64,000 bases of DNA from Tenacibaculum sp. MAR_2009_124 (GCF_900105455.1 NZ_FNSF01000008.1:558001-622000); one strand, 5' to 3'. Shown: positions 19,081-27,965, counted from the first letter of the stretch. The notes: a model not told the origin generated them from the letters alone. Translations and numbers: made by a program.

Positions 19081-20571
19081 ATGCAAGGGAAAATATACTT
19101 AGATACAAGAGGCTCACAAGTAAGAAAAGACGGCTCATACCCTGTTACCTGTGATATAACAGGAAAAGGAAAACAAAAACCTTTTGTTTTAGGCTTAAAA
19201 TTTTTAAAGGAGGATTGGGATTTTAGAAAAGAAGAACCTAAACGAGATAAAACAAAGTTGCTAATCATAAGGAGAAAAAAAAGCCTTTTAGACGATTTAC
19301 TCCTAAAATCATTGGACGATGGTGCAATTACATTCGATTATATAAAAAAAGCTCTTAAAGGGAAGCTTACAGGCTCCGAATTGAATGGAAACAAAGAAAG
19401 CAAAACCACAGAGATAGATTTTTTCGAATTTGGCTTTAAGCTTGCAAAAGAAAAAAAACAAGTTTTAAATGAAAAAGGAGTACAAAAAGAAGGTAATGGA
19501 GAATCTTACATAACAGCTCTTAATCAATTAAAAAAAATTAGACCCAAGCTCAATTTTTCAGAAATAGACTACAAACTACTTTCAGACTTCAAGAAAAGTA
19601 AACTAACTTTAGGTCTTAAAAAAAACTCTATTGCTGCATATTTAAGAGGATTAAAAGCTATTTATAATGAAGGTTTAAAAATTCATAAATTAAATTTCGA
19701 ACATCATCCTTTTGTTGGTGTTTTTACAGGAGTTACAACAAGAAAAAACAGAACCAAGAAAAGAAACATATCTATTGAATCTATTAAAATTTTTGAGACA
19801 CTCAATAACAGTTTAGCTAAAGGTCAACAATTAGCTATTGATATGTTTTTATTACAGTTCTATTTTGGAGGTCAGGATTTAATGGATATTCATTATTTAG
19901 AAAAAAAACAAGTTTCAGAAGATGGTCGAATTTATTTCACTCGTGGAAAACTTAATGAGGGAGGTTATGAATTTGATTTAAAAATTTTCCCCAAAACTCA
20001 ACGTATATTAAACAAATTCAAGAGTCCAGATAAGTTTATTTTTAAAGGGCGAAAAGACTATAAGGGCTATAAAGGACACCTTCGAAGAATCAATAATAAT
20101 TTAGAAAAAGTTCAAGAACGATATAACGCACATGCTAAACGAATTGAAGTTATTACAGGAAAACAATATCATAAATTAGATTTACTGCCTTTAGGAGGTA
20201 AAATAACAACTAAAGTAGCTCGTCATACATTTTCTACCATCGCGAACCGAATGTATGTAGAACCTGATTTATTGAGGTCTTTAATGGGACATGAAAGGGA
20301 TGATGTGGACACAATTTATAAAGATGTTTACCCTGAACAAGAAAGAGACAAACATCATAGTAACATTATCAATACATCCAAAATAATACTAGTAAAAAAA
20401 CACGTTTACCAGTATGAATTTTTGAATGAAGAAAGAAAAAGAAGCTATAAATACAAATACTTCGATTCAGAACCGAAGCCTGAGCAGTTAATTGATGGCA
20501 GAACAGATAAAAAATATACTGAGCCTAAATATTTAAACACGATATATTTAATCGAAAAAAGCACCTATTAA
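19081..20571 (+). CDS. tyrosine recombinase (element integrase)
   Basis: 496 aa. N-terminal arm-binding region, SAM-like core-binding domain (about 100-215), then the catalytic domain with ARHTFSTIANR (H-x-x-R box), LMGHE and the nucleophile region TIYKDVY. The Arg of box I is missing: the segment reads FYFGGQDLMDI, as in several Bacteroidota recombinases related to IntDOT, where that Arg is also replaced. A basic tail of about 80 residues follows the Tyr. It would integrate and excise the element at the tRNA 3' end. It lies 229 bases from attL. Confidence 0.92.
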   Translation: MQGKIYLDTRGSQVRKDGSYPVTCDITGKGKQKPFVLGLKFLKEDWDFRKEEPKRDKTKLLIIRRKKSLLDDLLLKSLDDGAITFDYIKKALKGKLTGSELNGNKESKTTEIDFFEFGFKLAKEKKQVLNEKGVQKEGNGESYITALNQLKKIRPKLNFSEIDYKLLSDFKKSKLTLGLKKNSIAAYLRGLKAIYNEGLKIHKLNFEHHPFVGVFTGVTTRKNRTKKRNISIESIKIFETLNNSLAKGQQLAIDMFLLQFYFGGQDLMDIHYLEKKQVSEDGRIYFTRGKLNEGGYEFDLKIFPKTQRILNKFKSPDKFIFKGRKDYKGYKGHLRRINNNLEKVQERYNAHAKRIEVITGKQYHKLDLLPLGGKITTKVARHTFSTIANRMYVEPDLLRSLMGHERDDVDTIYKDVYPEQERDKHHSNIINTSKIILVKKHVYQYEFLNEERKRSYKYKYFDSEPKPEQLIDGRTDKKYTEPKYLNTIYLIEKSTY

Positions 20572-20589
20572 CTCATTAATAGGTGCTTT
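20558..20589. terminator. bidirectional terminator after the integrase
   Basis: Perfect 14-bp stem (20558-20571 with 20576-20589), 4-nt loop, A/T tracts on both sides. It overlaps the integrase stop and separates it from the convergent lipoprotein gene. Confidence 0.8.
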
Positions 20590-20613
20590 CATTTATAAAA
20601 AATATATTAAATA

Positions 20614-20973
20614 TTACATTTCTTCTGCATAATATGTATTACCATCTCTGTATAACTTCATTATTTTTCCCGAATCTAAATTCTTCTTAACACATCTTGC
20701 AAAACTTATTCCTGAACCCTCGCATAATATATCTCCAGGAGCAGCTTTAATATTAAAAGCTTCTTCGAAACCATCGTGTATAGTATATTTATAAACTTCG
20801 CTATTTTTACTTATGTTAATTACATTGTCTTTATTAACCTTCTTAATAATAGAATTAACCTCGTCAAGTGAGTTGTTCCCTTTATTTAAGTCTTCACTTT
20901 GGCAATTAACAAAAACCAGGAAGGCGAATAACATGGATAAAATTAGATAGGATTTCTTTAATACTTTTTTCAT
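20614..20973 (-). CDS. small lipoprotein, element cargo
   Basis: 119 aa. Signal peptide with lipobox ending FVNC, then a polar body with two further Cys (ILCEGSG and FARCVKK) that could form a disulphide. No known domain. It is the only minus-strand gene between the integrase and the repressor, so it is probably expressed from the integrated state, like a lysogenic-conversion gene. That role is a guess. Confidence 0.65.
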   Translation of the reverse strand: MKKVLKKSYLILSMLFAFLVFVNCQSEDLNKGNNSLDEVNSIIKKVNKDNVINISKNSEVYKYTIHDGFEEAFNIKAAPGDILCEGSGISFARCVKKNLDSGKIMKLYRDGNTYYAEEM

Positions 20974-21552
20974 AATAAATAAGTTTTATTTGGTTGATTA
21001 TCAAAACTACAACCAATTAAAAATGTATACAATACTCATTTACCCTGTAAATTAAACAAGGGAAAACCCTATTTAATATAAAAAATGGCTGTTATAGAAC
21101 TATATTATTACTTGCAAATTACACACAACTACAATAACAAAAGAAAAATTTAAAAAACAACCAACCAATAACAACATAAACTAAAAAAATAACATAAATT
21201 TGCCTACCTACATAAAATTTTGCCTGAATAAAATTAAGGCATTTAATAAGAAAGACACCGTATACTGGGTGTCTTTTTTTTATCTTAAAAATCAGTTAGT
21301 TATGTCTTTGTCTTAGAAAAAACAATACTTTACAACATACACCTCTACCTAAAACCCCTATCTATACCACCTAGAAACCCTGATACTAAAATAGTAATCT
21401 TACTAGTTTCTATTATTTCTTTTTACCCATACTTTTGCAATCCAAACAATTAGTATTTACATAAGAAAATAAATAATAGATTCTACGGAAATCCGTAGAG
21501 TTATTTAAGATATTTTTGTTTACTTGCTAACCAATAAATATTACTCCGAACT
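20974..21552. other. 579-bp gene-free region with a possible small RNA
   Basis: Very A-rich. TAAATTTG at 21195-21202 matches the -7 consensus, though no TTG is at the right distance. About 50 bases on there is a strong terminator (stem 21252-21259 with 21268-21275, then T8), with no reading frame between. A second hairpin (TGCCT/AGGCA) lies within. This would give a transcript of roughly 75 nt. The remainder shows nothing I can name. Confidence 0.35.
21252..21280 (+). terminator. intrinsic terminator without an upstream gene
   Basis: AAGACACC pairs with GGTGTCTT across an 8-nt loop and is followed by eight T. No plus-strand gene precedes it within the region, which suggests a short non-coding transcript. 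Confidence 0.7.
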
Positions 21553-22047
21553 ATGAAAAAAAATCTACTACAAAAACACTTAATACTATTAATACTTCTT
21601 TCTTTTTCATTTAAAATAAAAGCCCAAAACACTACTAAAACCGAGTATTTATATATGACCAAAGGTATAAAGGTTCAAATAGATAGTGGTTTGGATATAA
21701 AAAAAGGTTATAAACTTAGAAGTCTAGCGAAAATAACTGAAGGTAGTTATAAATTTACTTACTTGGTTCTTCAGAGAGAACAAACATCAAAAAATTTCAA
21801 TTTAGGAAAGTACGCTGGTATAGTTATTATTGCGGACTCTGAAGAGTCTGGTCGCAGATATTACAGAGCGATACCTTTTCAATTATTAGATTGGGATAAT
21901 AAAGACCCACTAACTAACCTTTTCAGGAATGATGTTCAAGAGTGGGACAAGTATATGTCACAAGCATTTGCGATTTCTTCAACGAGAGTTTTAGCTTCTC
22001 TGATGAACGTATACGGAAAAGTTCTCTATGAAAATAATGTTAACTAA
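21553..22047 (+). CDS. secreted protein of unknown function
   Basis: 164 aa with a signal peptide (hydrophobic core, cleavage after KIKA). The mature part is beta-rich with a Trp/Tyr-rich centre (GRRYYRAIPFQLLDWD) and a helical end. No family recognised. It precedes a small lipoprotein and a membrane protein on the same strand, possibly an envelope-directed cargo set of the element. Confidence 0.6.
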   Translation: MKKNLLQKHLILLILLSFSFKIKAQNTTKTEYLYMTKGIKVQIDSGLDIKKGYKLRSLAKITEGSYKFTYLVLQREQTSKNFNLGKYAGIVIIADSEESGRRYYRAIPFQLLDWDNKDPLTNLFRNDVQEWDKYMSQAFAISSTRVLASLMNVYGKVLYENNVN

Positions 22048-22140
22048 TTTAGAATAAAATTTAATACATAAAAATAAATCAAATACTAATAGCTACTACT
22101 TTTACTCTTCAATATTTATAATTTATAAAAGAGTAATAAA

Positions 22141-22311
22141 ATGAAAAAAGTTGTATTCGCATTTGTAATCGTATTAGCATCATTAACATTTAACAGTTGT
22201 ACAGATAATAGCTTAGAAGAACTAGAAAGAAATGAACAATTACAATCAACAGATCCAGACGAAGACGGAGAAGTTCCGACAGATCCAGTCCAGGAAGGAG
22301 CGAAAGGATAA
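22141..22311 (+). CDS. very small lipoprotein
   Basis: 56 aa: MKKVVFAFVIVLASLTFNSC is a clear lipoprotein signal, followed by an acidic tail with EDGEVPTDP. Short acidic lipoproteins of this pattern are common in Flavobacteriaceae. Its last 80 bases overlap the reading frame of the next gene in another frame. Confidence 0.65.
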   Translation: MKKVVFAFVIVLASLTFNSCTDNSLEELERNEQLQSTDPDEDGEVPTDPVQEGAKG

Positions 22312-23119
22312 ATCTACTAAAAGAAAATCCAATAAAATAAAAGGTTTCATATTAGGCATAGTTGCTTTTTTTATAGTAACTATGTCTTTGTTTCATGTTC
22401 TTTTCGAGCAATATTCGAATGAATATAAAGAGCATTATAAAACTCATTCAGAAATAATTAATAATCGGGATAGCGAGAACTTGAGACTCGTGAATAGTTT
22501 AAAGAAGAATATCGAGAACACATCTAATAGGGATTCTATTTTATCTATTACTCAAAACTTTGTCAAAGATTATAATTCACATATTTCTAAGGTTAAACAA
22601 GAGCTTACAATCTACCATAATATCAAAAAAGATTTGGCTATAGAGCATAGTTTTAGAGGGCGTACTAGTTTTCGTTTCTGGTTGGCCTATTTTGGTATTA
22701 CAATTGGCTTTTTATTTTTCTCAATTAAATCATTATACGATGATATTGTTTCTGGGAGCACATATAGGTTTCAATTCCTATCATTGTCAGGTGTAATTAT
22801 TAGTGTTTTCTGGTCGATTCACTTCATATTTTTGACTCAAAAAGATTTTCGAACTAATAAGTATATTTTGTTGCTTGTTTTATGTGGAATTCTGGTTTCA
22901 TTTTTCACATATTTTGTTGTGAAATTTTATGCTTATAAAGACGACATAATATTAAGTCAACTTACTTTAATTGAAAGAATTAAAACTATTCATTATCCGA
23001 AAATGGTTGTTCGTTCAAAATACTTTGAAAAATATGGAGAACCAGTGTCATCAGACAAAACAATAAAGGAAGATATCGATCAATATCAAAATGATATAAA
23101 TAAATTTTTAAAACTATAG
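22232..23119 (+). CDS. multi-pass membrane protein of unknown function
   Basis: 295 aa if the ATG at 22232 is used, which overlaps the lipoprotein gene. The next Met lies inside the first TM helix, so either the overlap is real or a non-ATG start before about 22320 is used. Layout: basic N-terminus, TM1 (GFILGIVAFFIVTMSLFHVLF), a roughly 80-residue helical loop, then three TM helices and a basic C-terminal domain. No family recognised. The 67-aa gene follows after 7 bases. Confidence 0.6.
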   Translation: MNNYNQQIQTKTEKFRQIQSRKERKDKSTKRKSNKIKGFILGIVAFFIVTMSLFHVLFEQYSNEYKEHYKTHSEIINNRDSENLRLVNSLKKNIENTSNRDSILSITQNFVKDYNSHISKVKQELTIYHNIKKDLAIEHSFRGRTSFRFWLAYFGITIGFLFFSIKSLYDDIVSGSTYRFQFLSLSGVIISVFWSIHFIFLTQKDFRTNKYILLLVLCGILVSFFTYFVVKFYAYKDDIILSQLTLIERIKTIHYPKMVVRSKYFEKYGEPVSSDKTIKEDIDQYQNDINKFLKL

Positions 23120-23126
23120 TCGAAAA

Positions 23127-23330
23127 ATGATAGGGTGGTTTAAGAAAATATTGAAAAGAAAAGACTATATCGGTAAATCCTTAAGAAAAAGTTTAAAATC
23201 TGATGACAATGCTTCTACCGACAAAATAGTGGAAAAAATGAAGAGAGAAAGCGATCATAAGGACGAAATAATCCACAATTTACTGGTAGATATAATGTTA
23301 TTAGAGAATGACATAAATAGCGAAGTTTAA
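23127..23330 (+). CDS. small charged protein
   Basis: 67 aa, strongly charged and helical (KKILKRKDYIGKSLRKSLKS then an acidic end). It starts 7 bases after the membrane protein stop, so it is probably cotranscribed. Function unknown. Confidence 0.5.
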   Translation: MIGWFKKILKRKDYIGKSLRKSLKSDDNASTDKIVEKMKRESDHKDEIIHNLLVDIMLLENDINSEV

Positions 23331-23346
23331 CAAGAAGAGGCTTCGA

Positions 23347-23787
23347 TTATTTTTGCTTCTCTTGAATATTTTTCTTTTTTAAAAGCTTCTCTTTCTCCTC
23401 TTGGAGCTTACCTATTACTTGATCTTTAATCTCGTTTTCCATGAACAATTGGTAAGACATATCTTTTTTAAACACTTCTTTTTTGTTAAAAACATGAGTC
23501 ACAATTTCCTGTACTGAAAAGCTTTCTAAGGTACATTTTTGAGTCTTTGAAATAAAGATATCATCAGTTAAACCCAAAATGTAATTTGGGTTAACATTAA
23601 ACACTTCAGCCATCTTACGTATTGTTTCATAATTCGGCAAAGATATTGTTAATACCCCTTTTGAATTCCTTCTTCCTTTTGTAAATCCATCAATTGTAGT
23701 ACTAGATACGCCTATTTTCTTTGCAAAACTATTATTATTAAGGCTAAGCTCCTTAATAACTATCTGTATTCTATTACTTACATCCAT
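23347..23787 (-). CDS. XRE-family repressor, probable immunity regulator
   Basis: 146 aa. HTH_3 domain in the first ~75 residues (NSFAKKIGVSSTTIDGFTKGRR, then MAEVFNVNPNYILG), followed by a Lys/Glu-rich coiled-coil end that could dimerise. It is transcribed leftward, away from the rightward early genes, and three operator-like repeats lie directly upstream of its start. This is the layout of a temperate-phage repressor. Confidence 0.82.
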   Translation of the reverse strand: MDVSNRIQIVIKELSLNNNSFAKKIGVSSTTIDGFTKGRRNSKGVLTISLPNYETIRKMAEVFNVNPNYILGLTDDIFISKTQKCTLESFSVQEIVTHVFNKKEVFKKDMSYQLFMENEIKDQVIGKLQEEKEKLLKKKNIQEKQK

Positions 23788-23790
23788 TTT

Positions 23791-23841
23791 TTATGCGAAA
23801 AGATTTATTATTATGCGAAAAAGCTTTTATTTCTGCGTAAT
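23791..23841. promoter_or_regulatory. three operator-like repeats at 20-bp spacing
   Basis: TTATGCGAAAA occurs at 23791-23801 and 23811-23821, and TTTCTGCGTAA lies at 23831-23841. The TGCG cores start at 23794, 23814 and 23834, exactly 20 bases (two helical turns) apart. They occupy the control region between the repressor and the rightward genes; a TATATTTG -7 element follows at 23847-23854. Likely repressor operators. Confidence 0.65.
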
Positions 23842-23946
23842 AGTTGTATATTTGATCTCAGTTAAGACAAATATACTTAAAAAAGTTAATTGGCGTGTTA
23901 AATAAGATCAACATACAACTAAAACATAAATCCAACAACAGATGGA

Positions 23947-24093
23947 TATTTAAAAGCAATTCCGTAGCTCACTTGATCTTAGGATATGGGTTGCTTTTTC
24001 GTTTTAAACAACATCTGCATTAAAATAAAGGTTAGGAAAGGCCAGTGGTTTCCCTAAGGTATTAAGTGGGGACTTACCGAAGGGACACCCCTT
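23947..24093 (+). ncRNA. structured leader before the small HTH gene
   Basis: First comes a long-loop hairpin with AAAAGCAA near 23955 pairing with TTGCTTTT near 23991, terminator-like. Then three hairpins follow each other: TTAGGAAA with TTTCCCTAA (24032-24057), GGT/AAGT with ACTT/ACC (24058-24078) and AAGGG with CCCTT (24080-24093). A related, weaker copy of the first part lies at about 24455-24547. It may be an attenuating leader; no known RNA family recognised. Confidence 0.4.
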
Positions 24094-24122
24094 GCTAATC
24101 ATAACCATAAAAAATTACGACT

Positions 24123-24431
24123 GTGAACCTAGAACTTAATAGTGATAATATCATTAACGCATTACTTAGTCAAGGTTTAGTACTTGTTAAAAAGGCTGAT
24201 CTCGAAGAAATGATTAATAATGTCAATATAAGTAACACAATCGACCGACGAAAAAAGTATGTTTCTCATAAAGAAATAATTAAAATGTTCGGTGTTACGG
24301 ATTATTGGTTAAAAAAACAACGAGAAGCGGCAGGCACAAAAATAAAATGTATTCCAGGCGAAAATAAAAATAGTGCATGGACGTATCAAATAGGATCAAT
24401 AGAAGATGAACAGGAAAGATTGGCTGTTTAA
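24123..24431 (+). CDS. small HTH protein, excisionase/MerR-like
   Basis: 102 aa from a GTG start. After a helical N-terminus the segment YVSHKEIIKMFGVTDYWLKKQ looks like a winged HTH of the excisionase/MerR type. Small proteins of this kind act as directionality factors or early regulators in integrated elements. It lies on the rightward side of the repressor region and is followed by a strong hairpin. Confidence 0.6.
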   Translation: MNLELNSDNIINALLSQGLVLVKKADLEEMINNVNISNTIDRRKKYVSHKEIIKMFGVTDYWLKKQREAAGTKIKCIPGENKNSAWTYQIGSIEDEQERLAV

Positions 24432-24556
24432 TTCTAAAAATACCAGGGCATGACTAGCAGTTGTGTATCAAAGCAGCTCTTAGATATTTTATTTAGGGGT
24501 TGCTTTTAAAAAAAGTTCATTAACATATTGGTAGGAAAGGAAGTAGTTTTAACATT

Positions 24557-24587
24557 TAAATCCATCTGCATAGTGCAGATGGATTTA
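24557..24587. terminator. bidirectional hairpin
   Basis: Perfect 14-bp stem (24557-24570 with 24574-24587) with a TAG loop, between the HTH gene and a convergent small gene. No long T run, so an imperfect terminator. Confidence 0.55.
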
Positions 24588-24593
24588 GGATCA

Positions 24594-24740
24594 TTAGTTA
24601 AACGATTTTGAAATCGCTAAACCTACTGCGACACCAAACAATAAAGGCAATAGTAATTTATCACCTTCAATTGTAAAAGTTTGACAGTTTGATCCGTTAC
24701 AGTTAGTATATGTAACTGTACTTTGATTAAAATTCTTAAT
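24594..24740 (-). CDS. small tail-anchored membrane protein (possible)
   Basis: 48 aa from the internal ATG at 24740 (MIKNFNQSTVTYTNCNGSNC). It ends in one TM helix (LLLPLLFGVAVGLAI) with Lys after it, as in the membrane proteins of the structural block. It is short and on the opposite strand, so it could be chance. A longer version from 24812 lacks a convincing N-terminus. Confidence 0.35.
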   Translation of the reverse strand: MKNFNQSTVTYTNCNGSNCQTFTIEGDKLLLPLLFGVAVGLAISKSFN

Positions 24741-24987
24741 CATGTTGCAATTTACTTTCAGATTTTTAAGCGTTAGAAATTTGAGTTCTATGCTTGCCTG
24801 AAAGTAAACCAAAATTAAGTGTTTCTTTCCTGCCTTTCACACAAAAAACACAAAATAGTAGAAGTGTAAGCTTTGTAAAGCAGGCTTCATCTATGAAGTA
24901 GTTTTATTAGTTGATTGGTTTTCTAGTGGTTGTAAGTAATTACAGCCACTTTCCCCCTTTCACTTCGCCCCTAAACAATAAATACAA

Positions 24988-25305
24988 ATGAAACAACCGA
25001 AAATACATTATACTAAATACATCATTGCACCTTTTAGAGGAATGACAAGCCCCCCTTTTGGTATTTTCATACGTAAAGATTTACAAGGAAATCAACAAAT
25101 ACTGGAGCATGACCTTATTCATTGGAAACAATATCAAAGAATGGGGCTAATTATGTTCTATTTCAGATACTTTATTCAGCTTTTAATTATTGGATATGAT
25201 ACAATGCCAATGGAAATGGAAGCACGACAAAATGAATCTGAAAATGTGAAATGGAATTATAGAACTAAATACCACAACCATGAAAAAACACCGAATAGAA
25301 GTTAA
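24988..25305 (+). CDS. zincin-like peptidase-family protein with altered HDxxH motif
   Basis: 105 aa. The segment LEHDLIHWKQYQRMG followed by FYFRYFIQLLIIGYDTMPMEMEA matches a small Bacteroidota metallopeptidase-like family (HExxH...Q, then an E-x-E-A glutamate). The catalytic Glu is replaced by Asp (HDLIH), so activity is doubtful. Role unknown; possibly an envelope protease or a relic of one. Confidence 0.5.
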   Translation: MKQPKIHYTKYIIAPFRGMTSPPFGIFIRKDLQGNQQILEHDLIHWKQYQRMGLIMFYFRYFIQLLIIGYDTMPMEMEARQNESENVKWNYRTKYHNHEKTPNRS

Positions 25306-25393
25306 CGATATTGAAGTCGTTGACTTAGAAATTATCAACCCCAAAAAGAAAAAAGCGGCACGAAATTGCACCCTCGACCGCTCTTTAAAATGA
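25280..25393 (+). CDS. small basic protein
   Basis: 37 aa (MKKHRIEVNDIEVVDLEIIN then a Lys-rich end). It overlaps the end of the previous gene in a different frame and ends 34 bases before the large replication-type gene. Possibly translated by coupling; function unknown. Confidence 0.35.
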   Translation: MKKHRIEVNDIEVVDLEIINPKKKKAARNCTLDRSLK

Positions 25394-25427
25394 TAATTAG
25401 TTAATGATATAAAACCACCTCCTAACC

Positions 25428-27311
25428 ATGAGCAAAAATACAAAAAAAAGCGCAAGAAAAGCGCAAGAAAACGCAATTCAATTATCTAAGATTGGATTGT
25501 ACAATCAAGAAGTTAAGAATTACTTAACTACAAACCCACCTTCTCCAATTATTAACGTTGCTATTAAACACTTTAACGATAGCGCATCACGTAGGAAACT
25601 AACCGATTTACAGTATAACAAAGAAGTTGAAGTATTTAACAATACTCACGGTTTTTTTATATTAAAAAAAGGGGCTGAACACGAAGCTTCAGAAAAGTAT
25701 TACGCCTACCTAAACTACCCTTACATAAGCCCAGATGACAAAGTTCAAACTATTATCAACTTCAAGAAACACTACGAAGAATACAACAAGAAAGTAATAG
25801 AAGAAAACGCAAAAACAAAGCAATACAACGAAGAAAAGGTAAAACCCGAGTCGGACCTGTCTTTAAACGAAAAAAAGCTTAAAACGGAGTTCATAGAAGA
25901 TTACAATCATTTGAATGTTTGGGAATATAATGACAAAGTAGAAGAAGAAAATCTTAAAAACCCTATCCACAGCAAAAAAACCGCACAAAAGCTCAAACAA
26001 CAACATAAAGAAACCTTTCGCGTACTACTCTATTTTTATGTAGGGCAATTAAGACGACGCAACAATGATTTACTTAATAAAAACCGACCAACAAGCGTTA
26101 AAAAAACAAATTTACCGCCTTTACAAGTAAACAAAAGAAATATTACTAAGCATAAAATAGACGGCTTTAAAGAGATTGATTGGGATACAAAAACAATCTA
26201 CAACCATATAATACGACTACTAGAATCAGGAGCACTAAAAAACAATCGTTTCTTTCATCGCACCATGCCTACTGCGGTAAATTTTAGCAACGATATTATT
26301 GCTATTTCAGACTACAATCCACCTAAATCACAAAAACCTAACTATCAGTCTTTTAAATATGTTTCCGAGAAAAATTTACCTAATTATACTCATACTACTA
26401 GAACAACATCTAAAAAAGTAGAAATAAAGGACTGTGTAAAAAAACACAGTCATAACGAATGCGGTTCGATGCCCGAAAAGCATAACGGAAACAAAACGCA
26501 ATGTCCTGCGGACGGCTACGGGAACACCAAGGGCATAAGTAAAAAAATTGAACTGGAGGGCGGCGAAAAAATTAAAATTCCTGATTTCGTCAAAAAGAAA
26601 ACAAACCCAAAAAAGAGTTTGATTGCTGAAAATTTCAGAGCAAAAATATTGAAACTATCAGATTTTGCAGAAAAACTAAAGAACAACGATTTTAAAAACT
26701 ATAAACCTGAAACTTACAGATACCTTCAAAAAGTAAGGCTAAGTACAATTGGCGATATTTCTTTCGAAGAATTTAAAGAGTTTGCTATTCAAGATTTTAT
26801 TAAAACTGCTGCTAAAATCTGGAAAAACCACACCGTGAAGAAGGGATCCTGGATTAATGCAATTAAATTTTTAACTGAAAGTTTATTCAAAGATTTAACT
26901 CAAAAAGAAAGCGTTGAAGAAAAAATAAGGGAGTACAGATGGAAATTAGAATGGGCTAGGAAATGGTTTGAAAAAACGGGTTTAACTGCACTTTTTCCCT
27001 CTGATTATTTCGACACTACAAGAAAAAACAAAAACGAAGTAGGTTTCTTTTCTAACTACATGCACACAATTTATAAAAACTCACTTTCTAAGGACAAAAA
27101 GAAGGTTAAAAACAGAGAGGTAGAAGCTTCAAAACGTCAAAGAAGGCTTAAAAAAAACAAATACGACAAACTCCTCAACCAAGCTATTGACAAATATAAT
27201 TCAGGGAACTACAATTATAAACAACTGTCAAACTTTGTTTGTCAAAACCTACCTAAAGAATACATATCAGCTTTTATAAAACTAACACTAAATACACCTA
27301 ACCATGACTAA
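25428..27311 (+). CDS. winged-helix replication/initiator-type protein
   Basis: 627 aa, very Lys/Asn-rich. Around residues 235-290 the stretch IDWDTKTIYNHIIRLLESGAL followed by a beta hairpin (AVNFSNDIIAISD) reads as a winged helix of the kind seen in phage and plasmid initiators. A Cys/His cluster follows (DCVKKHSHNEC), and the C-terminal third is basic and helical. No HUH, primase or polymerase motif is visible. Position after the control region and before small early genes supports a replication role. This is inference from fold hints and context. Confidence 0.5.
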   Translation: MSKNTKKSARKAQENAIQLSKIGLYNQEVKNYLTTNPPSPIINVAIKHFNDSASRRKLTDLQYNKEVEVFNNTHGFFILKKGAEHEASEKYYAYLNYPYISPDDKVQTIINFKKHYEEYNKKVIEENAKTKQYNEEKVKPESDLSLNEKKLKTEFIEDYNHLNVWEYNDKVEEENLKNPIHSKKTAQKLKQQHKETFRVLLYFYVGQLRRRNNDLLNKNRPTSVKKTNLPPLQVNKRNITKHKIDGFKEIDWDTKTIYNHIIRLLESGALKNNRFFHRTMPTAVNFSNDIIAISDYNPPKSQKPNYQSFKYVSEKNLPNYTHTTRTTSKKVEIKDCVKKHSHNECGSMPEKHNGNKTQCPADGYGNTKGISKKIELEGGEKIKIPDFVKKKTNPKKSLIAENFRAKILKLSDFAEKLKNNDFKNYKPETYRYLQKVRLSTIGDISFEEFKEFAIQDFIKTAAKIWKNHTVKKGSWINAIKFLTESLFKDLTQKESVEEKIREYRWKLEWARKWFEKTGLTALFPSDYFDTTRKNKNEVGFFSNYMHTIYKNSLSKDKKKVKNREVEASKRQRRLKKNKYDKLLNQAIDKYNSGNYNYKQLSNFVCQNLPKEYISAFIKLTLNTPNHD

Positions 27312-27615
27312 TAACCCTATATCAATAAAATGTACTTGCGGAGCTGGGCATAAAATTACATGCCCCAACTGTTCAGAAGTAAAAATGGTAATTCTTTTAA
27401 AAAATGGATTCAGTCATTTAAAAATAAAAATGTCAAATAACAAAAAGGCAAACCCTGTCTGGTATAATCATTTAAGCAAAAACCGCAAAAACGCAAACAC
27501 TATCATCAACGGAATGTTTAGAAGGTTTCAAAATTCAGAATATAGCGATAAAGCAAATGTTTTAAGATTTTACAGTAACACTTCAGGTGAATTAATAACC
27601 TCAGTAAAGTTATAA
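27304..27615 (+). CDS. small zinc-ribbon protein
   Basis: 103 aa. The N-terminus has CTCGAGHKITCPNC, two Cys pairs that can bind zinc. The rest is basic with YNHLSKNRKNANTIINGMFRRF. It overlaps the end of the replication-type gene by 8 bases, so translation is probably coupled. Likely nucleic-acid binding; function unknown. Confidence 0.55.
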   Translation: MTNNPISIKCTCGAGHKITCPNCSEVKMVILLKNGFSHLKIKMSNNKKANPVWYNHLSKNRKNANTIINGMFRRFQNSEYSDKANVLRFYSNTSGELITSVKL

Positions 27616-27617
27616 TC

Positions 27618-27965
27618 ATGCAAATCAAATTAAAGTTTTCAATTGACCAAGTTTTTGCTATTAACAAGTTACTTAATGAATTTTATTCAACTTCAACAAG
27701 TGCTTATAGCAATTACGAAACATTAGAAAAGGTTCAAATTTCTATTTGCTTTAAACTTTCCGACACATTCGAAACTAAAGCAAGAACCTTAAGAAAAAAG
27801 GTAGACCTCCTAAATATTAACAAAAAAGTATCAATAACATTTTGGATTTATGAGGCCTGGGCATTAAAGGATATTCTATTCGATAACATCAATCTTTTAG
27901 GTTGCAATTACGATAAGCTACAGGCGCAAAAATCAATTGATTTAATAGACTCTAAAAACATATAA
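27618..27965 (+). CDS. hypothetical helical protein
   Basis: 115 aa, two bases after the zinc-ribbon gene stop, hence same operon. Helical with Lys/Asn; no motif recognised. Confidence 0.55.
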   Translation: MQIKLKFSIDQVFAINKLLNEFYSTSTSAYSNYETLEKVQISICFKLSDTFETKARTLRKKVDLLNINKKVSITFWIYEAWALKDILFDNINLLGCNYDKLQAQKSIDLIDSKNI

